A DNA stretch of 64,000 nt from positions 1-64,000 of the forward strand of contig JAKUHH010000058.1 in assembly GCA_022701365.1 (NCBI GenBank). The letters are read 5' to 3'. Shown piece after piece: positions 46,443 to 58,348 of this stretch (position 1 is the stretch's first letter; every line of letters begins with the position of its first letter). The DNA comes from Mycocentrospora acerina (Eukaryota > Ascomycota > Dothideomycetes > Pleosporales). Position numbers and translations under genes: made by a program. A model generated the notes under the pieces. That model was given only the letters and a program-made list of their open reading frames with translations. It did not search any database and was not told where the DNA came from.

Positions 46443-49400
46443 TTATACAGAAAAACTTATCTTAGCTAGTAACAGCCTCTAAATAATATTACTACTTATT
46501 TTGCTTAGATTATATCTAAGCCTTATCTAATTTAGGACTAATTTAGACTATACTATTATATCTAGCATTTTATTACAGCTAAGATCCCTATAATCTCTTA
46601 ATAACTAAATCCTTTAAGTTTAGAACTTCTTAGACTACTGCATTAAGATTACTTTAGAATAGCTGTATAAGATTGCACTAAGGTAGAAACTTAGAGAATA
46701 TTAAAAACCTAGCAGAATTAGACCTAACTTTAATATCTGCTACTATTACCTTAAGTTTAAAGTAACTAACTTAAAGATTAGTATATACTTAAGTCTTAAC
46801 TTTAAGAGTAATAGTAGAGGCATTTAATCTTACTTTATCCTCTAATCTAGTAAGAATAAGTGCAGAACTTATACTAGATTTAGACTAAAGAAAAGAAGAC
46901 TTAGCTTAACTAGTAGACTAGCTTTTTGCAGAAATCTAAGAACTATAGTAAGCTATAATTACTTTAGACTATCTCTTACTTAGCACTAAATTACTACTAA
47001 CTCTCTTAGAACAACTTTAACTTTTAAGGTTCTAGTCTAAGATTTGAATTAATAATACTATACACACAAAACTATCTAAAAGAATACTATCTATTAATAT
47101 CTTTAATAATAGTTATAACCTAACCTTTTGCTAATAGCAAGCCTTAATCTAGGACTAATTAGAGATTAATGTAGACTACTATTAGAGTAAGCGCGCCTAT
47201 ATAGCGTTAGTCTAAGGATATACTTCTAGCCTAGATAAGGAGTACCTAAAGCCCTAAAACTAATCTAATACTTTATCTAACTATTTTAAGATTATAGAAA
47301 ATATAATTAACTTACTTAAGTCCTATTTTATTACAGGAAATAAGAGAGCTTAGAGCTAAGCTACTTTTAATAAACTCTATATAAATAAGATAAAAACCTT
47401 CTTTACTTTTAAAGCACAGTTCCTTAGTGCTGCTATTAGGAGATAAGTACTTAGATTAGAATAGTTTTACTACTTATAGACAAAGATTACACTAACTTTG
47501 CAGATACTTAGCTTTAGTATTAAGTAATAATAGAATAACTCCTTTAAGCTTATAGTTAAACACCTAATAGTATTTAATATAGAATAAAGAAACTATCTCT
47601 TAGTCTTAACTATAGGAAGCACAATCTATATAATATATAAACTAAGTTAACTTTATTTAAGTCTAATTTAGAGGTCCCTACTAAGAATAAACTATAACTT
47701 ATACTAATAAGCAGACCCTTATATCTAAATATAACTTTAACCTTTACTTACTTCTTAGCTTATATCTAAGACTCTTAGTCCTATAAGAGATCTAACTCTA
47801 GGTAATTGCTATAACTATAGCAAGCTAAGACACTTTATAAGTAAGTGTCTTTTGCCTTAAGTATAGAAAATTAAGTTTAAACACCTTAATAAAGATATTA
47901 AGGAATTAAAAGAAGACCTTAACTAAGAAGAAGATTAAATAGGAAATAGAGATACCTAAAAAGACCTCTCTTCCTAGGCCTAAACTATTATAACTTATTA
48001 AACTTTAGTCTTTTAAACTTATTTAAAGGACTATATTTCTTCTCTCTTTCTATTCTTTGCACTAAAAGCTTTAGAGTCTAATTACACTCTTAAATTAATA
48101 CTAGTACTTAAGGTTATCTTTTCTTAAATTTAAAAATTACTACTTCTATTTTATTAGCTTTTTAGACTCTTATCTAAAAGCTACCTTTTTAGGTTACTGT
48201 TAAAAGGTTTTAAGACTAAATCTTTTCTCTAGTAACTTAGTATATCTATTTATATCTAATTATTAATAGAAGAAAGATCTATAACTGCTTATTTATAATA
48301 ATAGATCTTAGCTTATAAGACTGCATTATTAAAATTAAATAGATAAAGTGTTTTAAGCTACAGTTAGATACAGATTACTCTTAGATTATCTAGCTAGGCT
48401 GCTATCCTGCTGTATACAATCTTGCTCTACTACTCTTAATAACTTTTAACTAAACAGTTCTTACTAAAACTATTACTTTATATATTACACAATAAGATAA
48501 GCTATAAGAATAAGAGAACTATTAAGAGAGGCACAGTATAACTACTGCTATTTATAAAATTTAAGGGATGCTCTAACTCTTAAAGAGTTAGAAGTTCTTG
48601 CCTCTTATTACATAAGACTTAACACTAAAACCTATCTAACTCTTACTAGAACTTATCTTTACTAAACCTTCTTTTTATATTACTTTTATTTTTGCTAATA
48701 CTTTCTACTTTAATATAAAACATTAAGAAAATAAATTTTTTACTACTAGCCTTTATAAAATTAATTAAATTCTAGATAAGAAAAAGCTAAAGATAACTCT
48801 AATAATATAGCCTTAGTATAGGACTAATTACTTTTCTATTACTACCTCTTCTAAGATATCTTTAGTAAGACTGCTGTAGAAACCCTCTTAGACTTTTAAC
48901 TATATAACTATAAGATTATACTTACTAAACCCCTGCTAAACAGCTATAGCCTGTTGTATAAGTAGAATATAGAAGAGTTAGAAGCAACTAAGCACTATAT
49001 CTAAAAGAACCTATAAAAAGGTTAGATTAAGTATAGTTAGAGCCCTTTTATATCTTCTATCTTATGTGTTTAAGAGGCTAATAAGGACCTCTAAATTTAT
49101 GTAGACTATTATAAACTAAATAACCTTACTTATAAAGATATCTATCTAATTCCTTATATAAATAAGCTCTTAGCCTGCCTTTTAAAGGCTAAGATCTTTA
49201 CTAAGTTTAATATTTATTCTGTGTTTAACTGCATCTGTATAGATCTAGATTTTAAAGAATATACTACCTTTTAAACTTATTACAGAATATATAAATATAA
49301 GGTACTACCCTTTAGCCTCTGTAATAGCCCTATAACCTACTAATAATATATAAATAATATATTAATTAATTTCTTTAATAACCTTAATATTGCTTACTTA

Positions 49401-52109
49401 GATAATATCTTAATTTATTTAGAAGACCCTATTACTTATAAACAGCATGTAAAGCAGGTACTAGAAAGACTATATACTGCTAGCCTTTAAGTAGATATTA
49501 AAAAGAGTAAGTTTTATATTATATATATAAAGTACCTTAGTTATATATTAACTAATAAAGGCATTAAAGTTAACCTAGAAAAAGTAGAAGCCCTAAAGAA
49601 CTAAGAGAGACTAACTACTATTATAAGTGTAAAGTCCTTTTTAAGCTTTACTAGTTTCTACTACTAATTTATTACTAGGTTTTTATAGGTTACAAAACCC
49701 TTTATTATACTATAGAGCTCTATAATACCTTTTATATAGACCCTAGAGTATAAAGAGGCTTTCTATCTCTTTAAAACTGCCTTTTTAGCAATGCTAACCT
49801 TATATTATTTTAAACCTAAGTATAATACCTAGATTAAAATAGACTTATTAGACAGTATTTTAGCAGAAGTGTTATCTTAAAAACACTCTAATAAAAAATA
49901 GTACCTTATAGCCTTTTATAGCAAGGTCCTATCTAAAGCTAAGCTTAATTAAGAAATATATAATAAAGAACTTTTTGCTATTCTCTAAGCCTTCTTAAAA
50001 TAAAAGGCTAAACTAACTTTTATTTAAACCTAAGTCTTAGTCTTATTAGACTACTGCGCTTTAGAATACTTTATAACTACTAAAGTACTTAATGCTAGAT
50101 AAGCACAATAGTCTAAAGCCTTAGCCTCTTTTAATTTCTAAATTAAGTATACACTAAGCAAGAATAATAAGAGGGCTAATATCCTTAGCTAATAAGAACA
50201 AGACCTAAGCTAGTTAAAATCTGCCTAAGAAGACACTTAATTATAAGTCTTACTTAGGCCCTATTATCTTTATAGCTAAATTAATACTAACTTAGCCTAG
50301 ACTTACCTCTAAACTTAAGTTTAATAAATAGTGTCTATTAATACTATACTAACTAATATAACTTTTATAGATTTTAATTCTCTAAAACTAATAGATATAG
50401 TTCTCTATAAAAACTAGTTAACCTTTAAAGAATAATAAGTAAAGCTGCTAGACAACTATTAGATTAGTAACAGACTCTTGCTCTACTAAGACTAACTCTG
50501 CTTATCTAGAGATTCTCTCCTATATACCTAGCTTATTTATAAGGTATATAATTAAATCTTAACTACACACTCTAGCTCTAAAAAGACTTATTAGTTACTA
50601 GCCTAACAGTACTATTAGAAAGGTATTAAGGCTAGTTATTAACAGTATGTGCAAAACTGCATTACTTATTATAGAAGTTATCTAAGACAGTCCTATTTCT
50701 TAAGTTACCTGCACCTGTTACTTATCCTTAAGAGACTAATGCAGCACTTATGCATTAATTTTAAGGATTTCTTAGAAGATTAAGCTAGGTATAACTAGAT
50801 TATAGTAATTATTAATTAATTGTCTAAATAAGCTATTACTATCTTATATTATAAGATAATTAATGCCTAAAGCATAGCAAACTTATTTATTTAATAGGTA
50901 TACTATTTTAGACACACCTTAGATATAGTTGTATCTTACTACAGTCCTTAATTTATCTCTAGTTTCTAGTTAGAATTCTGCTAAATTATAGGCATAAAAG
51001 TTAAACTCTCTACTACTTATTATAAAGAAACAGATAGCTAAATAGAGATTATAAATAAATACATTAATTAGAGACTGTAGCCCTTTATATCTTTTTACTA
51101 AGATAACTAGAGTAACCTCTTACTTTTAATTAACTATACTTAGATAACTCTCCCTTACAGTACTATTAGGATAGCCTTATATTAGCTCCTTTTAAGCAGC
51201 AAACTAAAACAGAGTTAGAATTAAGAGAGCTTTATACCCTCTGCTAAATAATTTAGTAAAATTAACTACTAAAATGCCTTTATATTAATAACCTGCATGC
51301 ATAATGTATAGCAATAAGCTAAGGATAATATAGAAAAAGCCTAAGCTTAAATATAGGCTGTAGTTAATAAGCACTAATAACTAGTAGATTAGTAAGTTAG
51401 AGATATAGTATACTTATCTACTAAAAACCTAATTAACACAAGGCTTAGCTAAAAGCTATCTGCATAATAAGAAGGACCCTTTAAAGTACTAAAGCAAGTT
51501 AGCTACTTATATTAGTTAAAGTTACTCTTAAGTTCTTTTATTTATAATATCTTCTTACTAAGTATCTTATGTAAAGATTCTTAAAATCCTTTACTAAGAT
51601 AAGAAGCACTAAAACTCTTTAAAAGCTTAATTTATAGTATAAAAGAGTAAGAAGTAGAAGAAATACTTACTAGTAAAGTGCATTAATCTACACTAAAATA
51701 TTAAGTTAGCTAAGTTAGATATAACTTAGACTTTATTTAGTATAAAGCTTTAAATTTTATAAGATCTCTCTATAAGTTAAAGGCTTTCTATAAGAAGTAT
51801 CTAAAAAAGCTAAGCCTGCTATAGAGACTAAAGAGCTAGTTATAAGCTTAAGAAGATAAAGTAAAAAGCATATTATATTTAGAAGATAATTAAGTTAAAG
51901 ATTACAATTCTTATTTATAAATATATATAGTACATGTAAGCTAACAGACTTAACTTAGATATAGTTTAAGCGCTACTTATTACTATGTCCTTACTAAACT
52001 CTGTTAGCTTACTCTTACCTAGAGACCTTACTATATTATTACTACTACTGCTTCTACTAACCTTCCCTCTAACAGCTACCTTACCCTTACTACTTCTACC
52101 CCTTCTTTG

Positions 52110-52290
52110 CTAATACTGCTGCTATCTCTGCTATTCTTGCTACTATCTCTTTTATCTTCTCTCTTATCCTCTTTATTATAGCCTTTATGCCTACTACTGC
52201 TCTTTAAATCTCCTTTAACTCTGCCTGCAAAGACTAAACCTTCTTCTTTATTAACTAATAATGCATAAGCATAACCTTTGCTGTAGTTAT
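52110..52290 (-). pseudogene. Antisense helical frame in the family B Gypsy element
   Basis: On the minus strand one frame reads KKKV, a stop, SLQAELKEI, a stop, RAVVGIKAIIKRIREKIKEI, then VARIAEIAAVLAKKG. It is a Lys/Glu/Ile/Ala-rich amphipathic helix with one or two stops, in the same relative position (between pol and the 3' LTR, antisense) as the Cys-rich coiled-coil frame of family A. Function unknown. The case is weaker than for family A because no Cys cluster is visible. Confidence 0.35.
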
Positions 52291-52698
52291 ACTAGTAACC
52301 TAAGAGTTAGCTACTTATATATATATTACTAGCTAATAGGCTGCCTTAGTAGCAAGCTCTCTAACTATATCTATCTTTTTCTTATTATTAATACTACTAT
52401 AGATAGAGTTACTCTACAAGTTTAAGGCTTACTAAAAAGACTTAAACTTAAGTCTAATATATAATAGCACTTATTAAGAAATTAGTACTAAAGACTATAA
52501 GATAAGATATAGATACTTACTAAATTATACTTCTTATTCTACTTTATATAATAGTAGCATTTCTTTAACCTTACTAAATAAAACTTAAACTTAATAAATT
52601 GCCTATAGGCAATAGCCTGCACGCACTATATGCAGATAACCTAGAAGGCTACTAGAAGGGCACTAAGGGGGACAGGGATTAGCATAGGGGCAGGGGTA

Positions 52699-52818
52699 GG
52701 TGTAGGTGCAGGTGTAGGTGCAGGTGCGGGTGCGGGTGCGGGTGCGGGTGCGGGTGCGGGTGCGGGTGCGGGTGCGGGTGCGGGTGCGGGTGCGGGTGCT
52801 GGTGCTGGTGCTGGTGCT
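52699..52818. repeat. (GGTGCG)n hexamer array, about 20 units
   Basis: Four GGTGYA-type units (52699-52722), twelve perfect GGTGCG (52723-52794), then four GGTGCT (52795-52818). Strongly GC-rich in an AT-rich RIP-mutated element. The antisense Ala-Pro frame it produces is an artefact of the repeat. Confidence 0.95.
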
Positions 52819-53358
52819 AGTGGTGTTGCTGTTGTTGCTGCTGCTGCTGCAGTTGCGGTTGCGGTTGTGGTTGTAGTTGTAGTTGTGGTTGTAGTTTTGC
52901 TAATACTTATTAGCAAAACACTACTAAAAAGGCTTAATAAAGGGTATATATAAAAATGTTAAGCCTAACTGCTAAAGAGATTAAGATTTTAAGGGGAGAA
53001 GCCTCTATATATAGGAACCTATCTTAAAGTAAAAAAGATAATTATTAAGGTAATAATAAAGAAAACTTTTCTTAAGGTAAAAGTTAAAATATTATTAAAG
53101 ATTACTTTGCATTAAGATACAAATAAGAGTTAAATACAGAAAGAGACATATTTAGATAGGATAAGGACTTATACTATAAAGAAAGATAAAGAAGAGAGGT
53201 AATATAAACTTTAGACAAAAGGATTTTACAAAAATAAGAGAAAGAAACCTAGACACTATCTAAACCTTACCTTACCCCTTCTTCTCTCTCTCTCTTATAC
53301 AGATAAAAGATAACTCTGCAAAAAAATAAGACTTTCTGCTTATACAGAAGAAGGGTAG

Positions 53359-53646
53359 TATAACATTTACAACATTATATTATATTATTACCTCTAAGTT
53401 AACTAACACCTATCTAATAGCTACCTAATTTGTACTTGCCTTAGATAATAACCCTAAAACAGTATATTTAAAGGGGGCAGTCTGTGTAGCTTTGTAGAGT
53501 AGTTTTTCTGTATCCTTTTGTATAAGACCTATAGGTGTAGAGAATAGTATCTTTAGTTTACCCTCTAGTCCTAGCACTCCTATATGCCTAGTAGTGGACA
53601 CTTCAGACCCTATTCGGATCACTCTCTTATAACCTGCGTTGTTACA
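53359..53646 (+). repeat. 3' LTR, family B Gypsy
   Basis: 288 bp, starting TATAACATTTACAACATTA (RIP-altered at the first CpA/TpG sites) and ending TGCGTTGTTACA. The 5' half is more RIP-damaged than the 5' LTR. Confidence 0.92.
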
Positions 53647-55697
53647 TGCACCTGTGCGCTCTCAGGCGTAGGCTGACAAAGGTTCTATAGCATGCACCCT
53701 TATATACCTCTTTTCCTAGGGGTTGCCATCTGGGGTAGGTGCGTAGAGGGTGGCCTTCGGATAGGTGACGGTTAACTCAGGGGTGAGTTATGATGTGACG
53801 TTGTGAACGTTACAGATACACTGCGATAGTCTATAATGTTCTAATATCTACAATTGACAACTAATTCACTAAGAAGCCTGCCTAGCATAATTACAAGCCT
53901 AACTAAAAGAAGCTCTCTTAAGAAGAAAAGGAGGTGATAATTAAATATTTATTTAACTTAGATACATCTAGACTTTCTCCTATATATGCAGCTGCTAATA
54001 ATATAGTTAACAATTTGCTAGCTACATGCAGTAGAGGTTAAGTTAGTATCTACTAGCTGTGCTACTTTACTAAGCATAATAATAGTCTTCTAATATATTT
54101 TTGTTAAGTTAAGAATAGACAAAGAGATTAATTTTATCTCTAATATTAATTAAGAGATTGTTTAAGGTGAGAAAGCAGACAAAAGTAAAGTAAGGCATCC
54201 TTAATTAAGATATTAATAACTTTAATAAAGTTAGATTTATAATAAATATGATTATAACTAAGTACATAATAAAGAGAGTAATTAAAAAATAGAACACTAA
54301 AGGTTATCTATCTAAATAATTAAAAGCAAGTAATATTAATTGTTGTAACTAATTCTGCTAACTAGTTAATTTTACTATTTCTTATCTTTACTTACTAGTA
54401 TTACTTATAAACTTAGCATAAAAAGAACGATATCTTATATTACTTAGTAATTATAATTATTAATATAAGCTAGGTAAAAAATAAGTTAAGAGTAAAGTAG
54501 CTAAAGCACTTTAACACTTCTATAAAAACTTATATTTTTAATTTATACTACCTGCTTATCTTTTAATAACTACTAAAACTACTACTAACTTAAGTTTTAA
54601 GATCTTTTTAAGAAGAAGAACATTTATGTACTCTATATCTTACTTTATTTATCTTACTTACTTTAACTTCTTAGCAATAGCTGCCTTTTACTATTAAAGT
54701 ATTTACATAGTTATTAAGTTAAAAGAATAATCTGCTACTATATTAACTATATTATTTAGCTTAAGTTTTAATCTACTCTAAGAGCTGCATTTAACAAATT
54801 TATTTAAATTAGCTAAGATCTGCTTAGCCCTTTAAGGCGCAGATCTTCTAACTCTTTAGCTAGATTCTTTTCTATTAAAGATTTATATAAAGCTATACAT
54901 AAATACTCTAACTAATCTGCTAGAGAATCTTTAGGATGATTATATACTAAGTAATATAAATATGCGTAAAGTTTAATAATTATTAATAAATAACTATGTT
55001 AAGCAGTATTAGAATTTAATATTTAATTTATAACTAAAAATACTTACTATACTAAGAAATATGATAAAATTAAAAAAAACTCTTAGCTAATATAATATGC
55101 TGTTAAATTGCCAGCCTTTAACAAGATAAAATGCAGTATTAAAATATAAATAGTAAAAAAGAAAATGTATATAGAAATAAGGAGTATTAATTTAAAAAGC
55201 TAGAAAAGATCTACTTACTTAATATAAGTCTAATTAGTTGATTGCTAATAAAGAGTATTAAAGAGGAGATTAATTAAGTATAAGCTGCTAGGCTCTATCG
55301 CGCTGCACAAAGTGTAGAGAGACTAGCTATAACTTATATTTGTGCAAAATAGATGCATAAGATACCACTTAATCTACCTTGTTAATATCTATATATAACA
55401 TTATTGTTGTATTTTATTAAGTAGCTTTAAAGCTAATTACAGTAAGTGGGTAGCTAACTTGCCTATATAGCTGACTCGCTTCTAAAACACGTTACACATA
55501 ACTACGCGCGAATTAGACTTATCTGAAATATAGCAATTTCAGGCTAATTACTAATGTTTTCATGTTTTCTTCAAACTTACATCTTTGAACTTATCTTTTT
55601 AGCCCCTTCTCTCATTGGCACTCTAAAGAATGGGCATTCTTTTAGCAATTAAAAGTCATTTAGCATATTGCATTGATTGCATTCGAGAAGACCAATC

Positions 55698-55786
55698 TGT
55701 CAGCTCACACTTGTGCACTCACATTTGTGTGAGCACGTGAGTATCTAGTGTCTCTTTAGTCTCTGATTCCCGATTGTTTCTTCACA
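55698..55786 (+). repeat. Degraded Copia-type solo mini-LTR
   Basis: TGTCAGCTCACACTTGTGC to TTTCTTCACA, 89 bp, flanked by CAATC and AAATC (4 of 5 match). It marks the start of gene island 2. Confidence 0.6.
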
Positions 55787-57084
55787 AAATCAATCAAAGT
55801 TATAGATTGAGTCAGTAGCACACTGGTCAAGTCCCTATGCCGATTGTAACCCAGATAACTGGCTATTCGTCATGTTATTGGGGCCTCTTTATTATATTTC
55901 TTTAGACTTGTCTGGATGCTATGTCGGTGCAGATAAATGTTATATCGAAACTGGCTCTTGAAAGGCAATATACTTTTCAATCTAGATAAACATTAACATA
56001 TCATCAGCAAGAGGATTCTTAGCTGAAGTATCTATTGAATAACCTAAATCAGCATAAAACTTAAAGCTCAAGCTAAACGAATGCTTCCTAATGTGTGGTG
56101 CACTGATTGCAAACTTTAAAATAGGAAACAATCTTGCACAATCATAAGAACGAGAAAAATTATTTCACCTAAATCTCGACGTATCCTATTGCTAACTGTG
56201 ATAACATTACTTCAAAACGTCTTCACTATACAATTAGTCAGTTAATCCACGTTTTACGACAATCATCAACCTGCATTACCTACCTCCCCTCGCGTTTGAG
56301 TCTGATCGTCATTAAGACAGAGTAGTGTTCTTGTAAACTACATCTCATTAATTTGAAACTCAAAGGAAGATATTAGAGTAAACAGCAGAATCAAGGCTAT
56401 AAGATAATGTCGAAAGTTTTCTTTAGGTCGTTTTCCTTAAAAGACATAAGCATGTCAGTTAATCTTGAGGAGAAAGACATTAGAAAATCACAAGCAATTC
56501 ACGGAGTACACAACTTTTAAGATGAAAAAAATATACGCTTGCAGAACAAAGTTTCTAACATAAATTGAAAAGAAAGGCGTTTATTAGAATTGTTCCAAAA
56601 AATTTGAACTATAGAAATACACTGTTTGATTTCTTCGTATCACGTCTGATCTGAAGACGCTATATATTATTTCAAGATCTTTTGTTGTAGATTAGCACTG
56701 GCTACAGCTGTCTATAAGTTCCTATAATAATATAAAGATTTTAGACCTGTGCGAATAGCGTTAAAAGTATTAGAAAAATACATTTTTCAATCGCCTAAAG
56801 TTGTACCAACAAATTGAGCAGTCAGATGTAAGTTGGAACTAAACACTGTAGATGATGCGCATATTAATACCCTTAGTACCAAGACAAAAATATTGATATT
56901 CATTTGTTAACCAAATGACGCAAAGGATTTGTCATAGCAGCCAGACAAACTGGAGAACATTTCACAGTCAATAGCTACAATGTAGAAGTTCGATATTTGA
57001 CAACGGATTTGCAGAAGACTGCACTACTTATACATCTGCTCTTTTTCTCTCGTTGTAAGTCTCTTCACAAGAGTGAGAAAAAAT
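55787..57084. other. Intergenic, no gene recognised
   Basis: About 1.3 kb of AT-moderate sequence. No domain-bearing frame and no repeat recognised. It includes the 3' flank of the amidohydrolase gene. Confidence 0.35.
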
Positions 57085-58348
57085 CTACGGCTCAGGGTTA
57101 CATTCCCCTCCTGCAAGTCTAGGGAAAAGTGCCTCTGCGTTTCTGTAATTGATATTTGCTCGCTGGTCTGTGGTAAAGTTAAAATTTTCAAGATTTTCTA
57201 AAAACTGAGAGTGAGCAGCGTCAGGCGCGTAAGGAAAGTCGCTCTATTACACGTTAGTTTCTAGATCGCAATAATATCTACGTGCTTACTCACTCCATAC
57301 AAGATGTGGTTGTGTGGTATCATTTCCAACGCCATACGCATGACTGGAGGTGATGCAGAGACTGCAAGATCATAATAAAAGCTCTGGAAGTCTTTCCAGG
57401 CTTGCGTTGCTGTCGTTCCTATAGATGCCTGTGCAGCGGTATCTGAAAACTTTTTAAGTGGCTCCACAATTCGAGAAATTAGATAAGGAAGCGAACCACC
57501 GGCATGCGAGAGAATGACGGTGCAATTTGGATATTTGACCCGTGTGCCAGAAGTGATCATATCCATCGCCGTTCGAGTAGTCTCATGCGGGTAATCAATT
57601 AAAGACAGTCCTAGAAGAGGATTTACCTTGTTGAGATCAACAGGGTAGGTAGGATGGACGAATACAACAGCACGGCGCCGATTCAGCTCGGCCCAGATCG
57701 GTTCAATTGCGGGATTACCGAGATACGCATTTCCGTCGCCGTAGCGGGAGAACAATACAACGCCATCGGCATGAAGCGTATCCATTGCATATGAGATCTC
57801 TTCAAGGGCGGCCTGAGTGTCTAAAATGTTGGGAAGATTGACGAAGAACCCAAACTTAGACGGCTGAGCATCCCGAAGGGAAGCTGAATATTCGTTCAGT
57901 TGGCGTGCGAGATTGTACGATGCTGAACCATTAAGAATGCAGGCACCAGGCGACGTGACGGAAAAGATTGCTGTCTTGACACCTAAACGTTGCATGATTG
58001 TCTCGGAGTCGTTGACTGACCAGTCGGGTGTTGGCCAGCCAATAGGGTCGCCTGGGAGGCTATTAGCTTATCACATGTCCTATACCCATATCTAACTTTT
58101 CATACCTCCAGCGTCTGCAAGGGCTTACTAAAGTTAGCTTGAAAGTACAAAATATGTCTGGCAAAAGACATACCCTTAGCGTAAAAATCAGGCACAATAT
58201 GATGATGCGTGTCAATCTTATTGACAAGAAGATTAGCAGGTGACTCGATTGCCTCGCTTTGTATCACATTGGAAGCCATGACACTGGCAAGTTGTAGTAG
58301 GAATGCAGCTCGATAAAAGTTGAAATTATGAGACTGGGAAAATAACAT
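57085..58348 (-). CDS. Secreted amidohydrolase-2 family protein, four exons including an 18-nt microexon
   Basis: Exons on the minus strand are 58348-58174, 58123-58106 (18 nt), 58051-57294 and 57243-57085; introns are 50, 54 and 50 nt, all GT-AG. The spliced protein is 369 residues, the same length as the paralogue at 22369-23478. Splicing restores DFYAK|ALADAG|GDPIGWPTPDWS and ILYG|SDFPYAPD. Metal ligands are His48/His50 (DTHHH), His197 (VFVHPTYP), His247 (ILSHAGGSLP) and Asp319. An N-terminal hydrophobic stretch (about residues 11-26) suggests a signal peptide. The family includes ACMSD and 6-MSA/gamma-resorcylate decarboxylases; the substrate is unknown. Without the splice model it looks like two broken fragments, but every junction is canonical, so I call it intact. 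Confidence 0.92.

Larger units (their letters stand above)
46155..53646 (+). mobile_element. Ty3/Gypsy element, family B, full length, RIP-mutated
   Basis: 7.5 kb with 288-bp LTRs (46155-46442 and 53359-53646) and a perfect TGCAC duplication (46150-46154 and 53647-53651), inserted into the 5' LTR of the Copia element. Gag ends with a zinc knuckle near 47807-47850 (C-YN-Y-SKLR-H-FISK-C; second Cys changed to Tyr). RT has AYLDNILIYLEDP (about 49392-49430). Integrase has GIKVKLSTTYYKETDS (about 50990-51040). A purine tract (AGAAGAAGGG, ending about 53355) precedes the 3' LTR. A GGTGCG hexamer array lies at 52699-52818. Stops throughout; not autonomous. Confidence 0.92.
34470..53678 (-). mobile_element. 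Ty1/Copia retrotransposon with 129-bp LTRs, carrying two nested elements
   Basis: 3' LTR 34470-34598; 5' LTR 46053-46154 plus 53652-53678 (129 bp once the nested Gypsy is removed). Target duplication AAGGT lies at 34465-34469 and 53679-53683. On the minus strand a polypurine tract (AAGGGGG type, 34599-34607) precedes the 3' LTR. Copia pol is recognised around 37130-37270 from the post-integrase motif GYLIGYNLTNIFII, a stop, LPKISYII, a stop, then VRDMLF. The internal part is about 5 kb without the LINE, in order gag-like, protease/integrase, RT and RNase H, though only the integrase tail is clear. RIP stops are everywhere. Confidence 0.85.
34313..53814 (-). repeat. Family-B Gypsy solo LTR split by the Copia insertion
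   Basis: The LTR is in two parts, 34313-34469 and 53684-53814. Together they make exactly 288 bp, the length of the intact family-B LTR. Target duplication GATAC flanks it (34308-34312 and 53815-53819). The AAGGT at 34465-34469 is duplicated at 53679-53683 by the Copia insertion. Confidence 0.9.
34121..55513 (+). mobile_element. Fot1/pogo-like transposon C, outermost layer of the 21-kb nest
   Basis: About 90-bp inverted repeats are readable at 34121-34210 and 55421-55513 (shared AACGTGTTTTARAAGCGAG, TCAGCTAT, AAGTTAGCTACC, TTTAAAGCTACTTA). Without the insertion it is about 1.9 kb. The plus strand at 53905-54030 reads KKLS, a stop, then EEKEVIIKYLFNLDTSRLSP and AAANNIVNNLLATCSRG. This is the CENP-B-type helix-turn-helix found near the N-terminus of Fot1/pogo transposases. 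Similar 12-13-bp sequences (TAGACT...ATCTG) stand outside both ends, so exact termini are uncertain. Confidence 0.7.

Noticed and set aside
52641..52916. 91-codon minus frame with Ala-Pro and Thr repeats
   Set aside because: Produced entirely by the GGTGCG hexamer array and adjacent TTG repeats.
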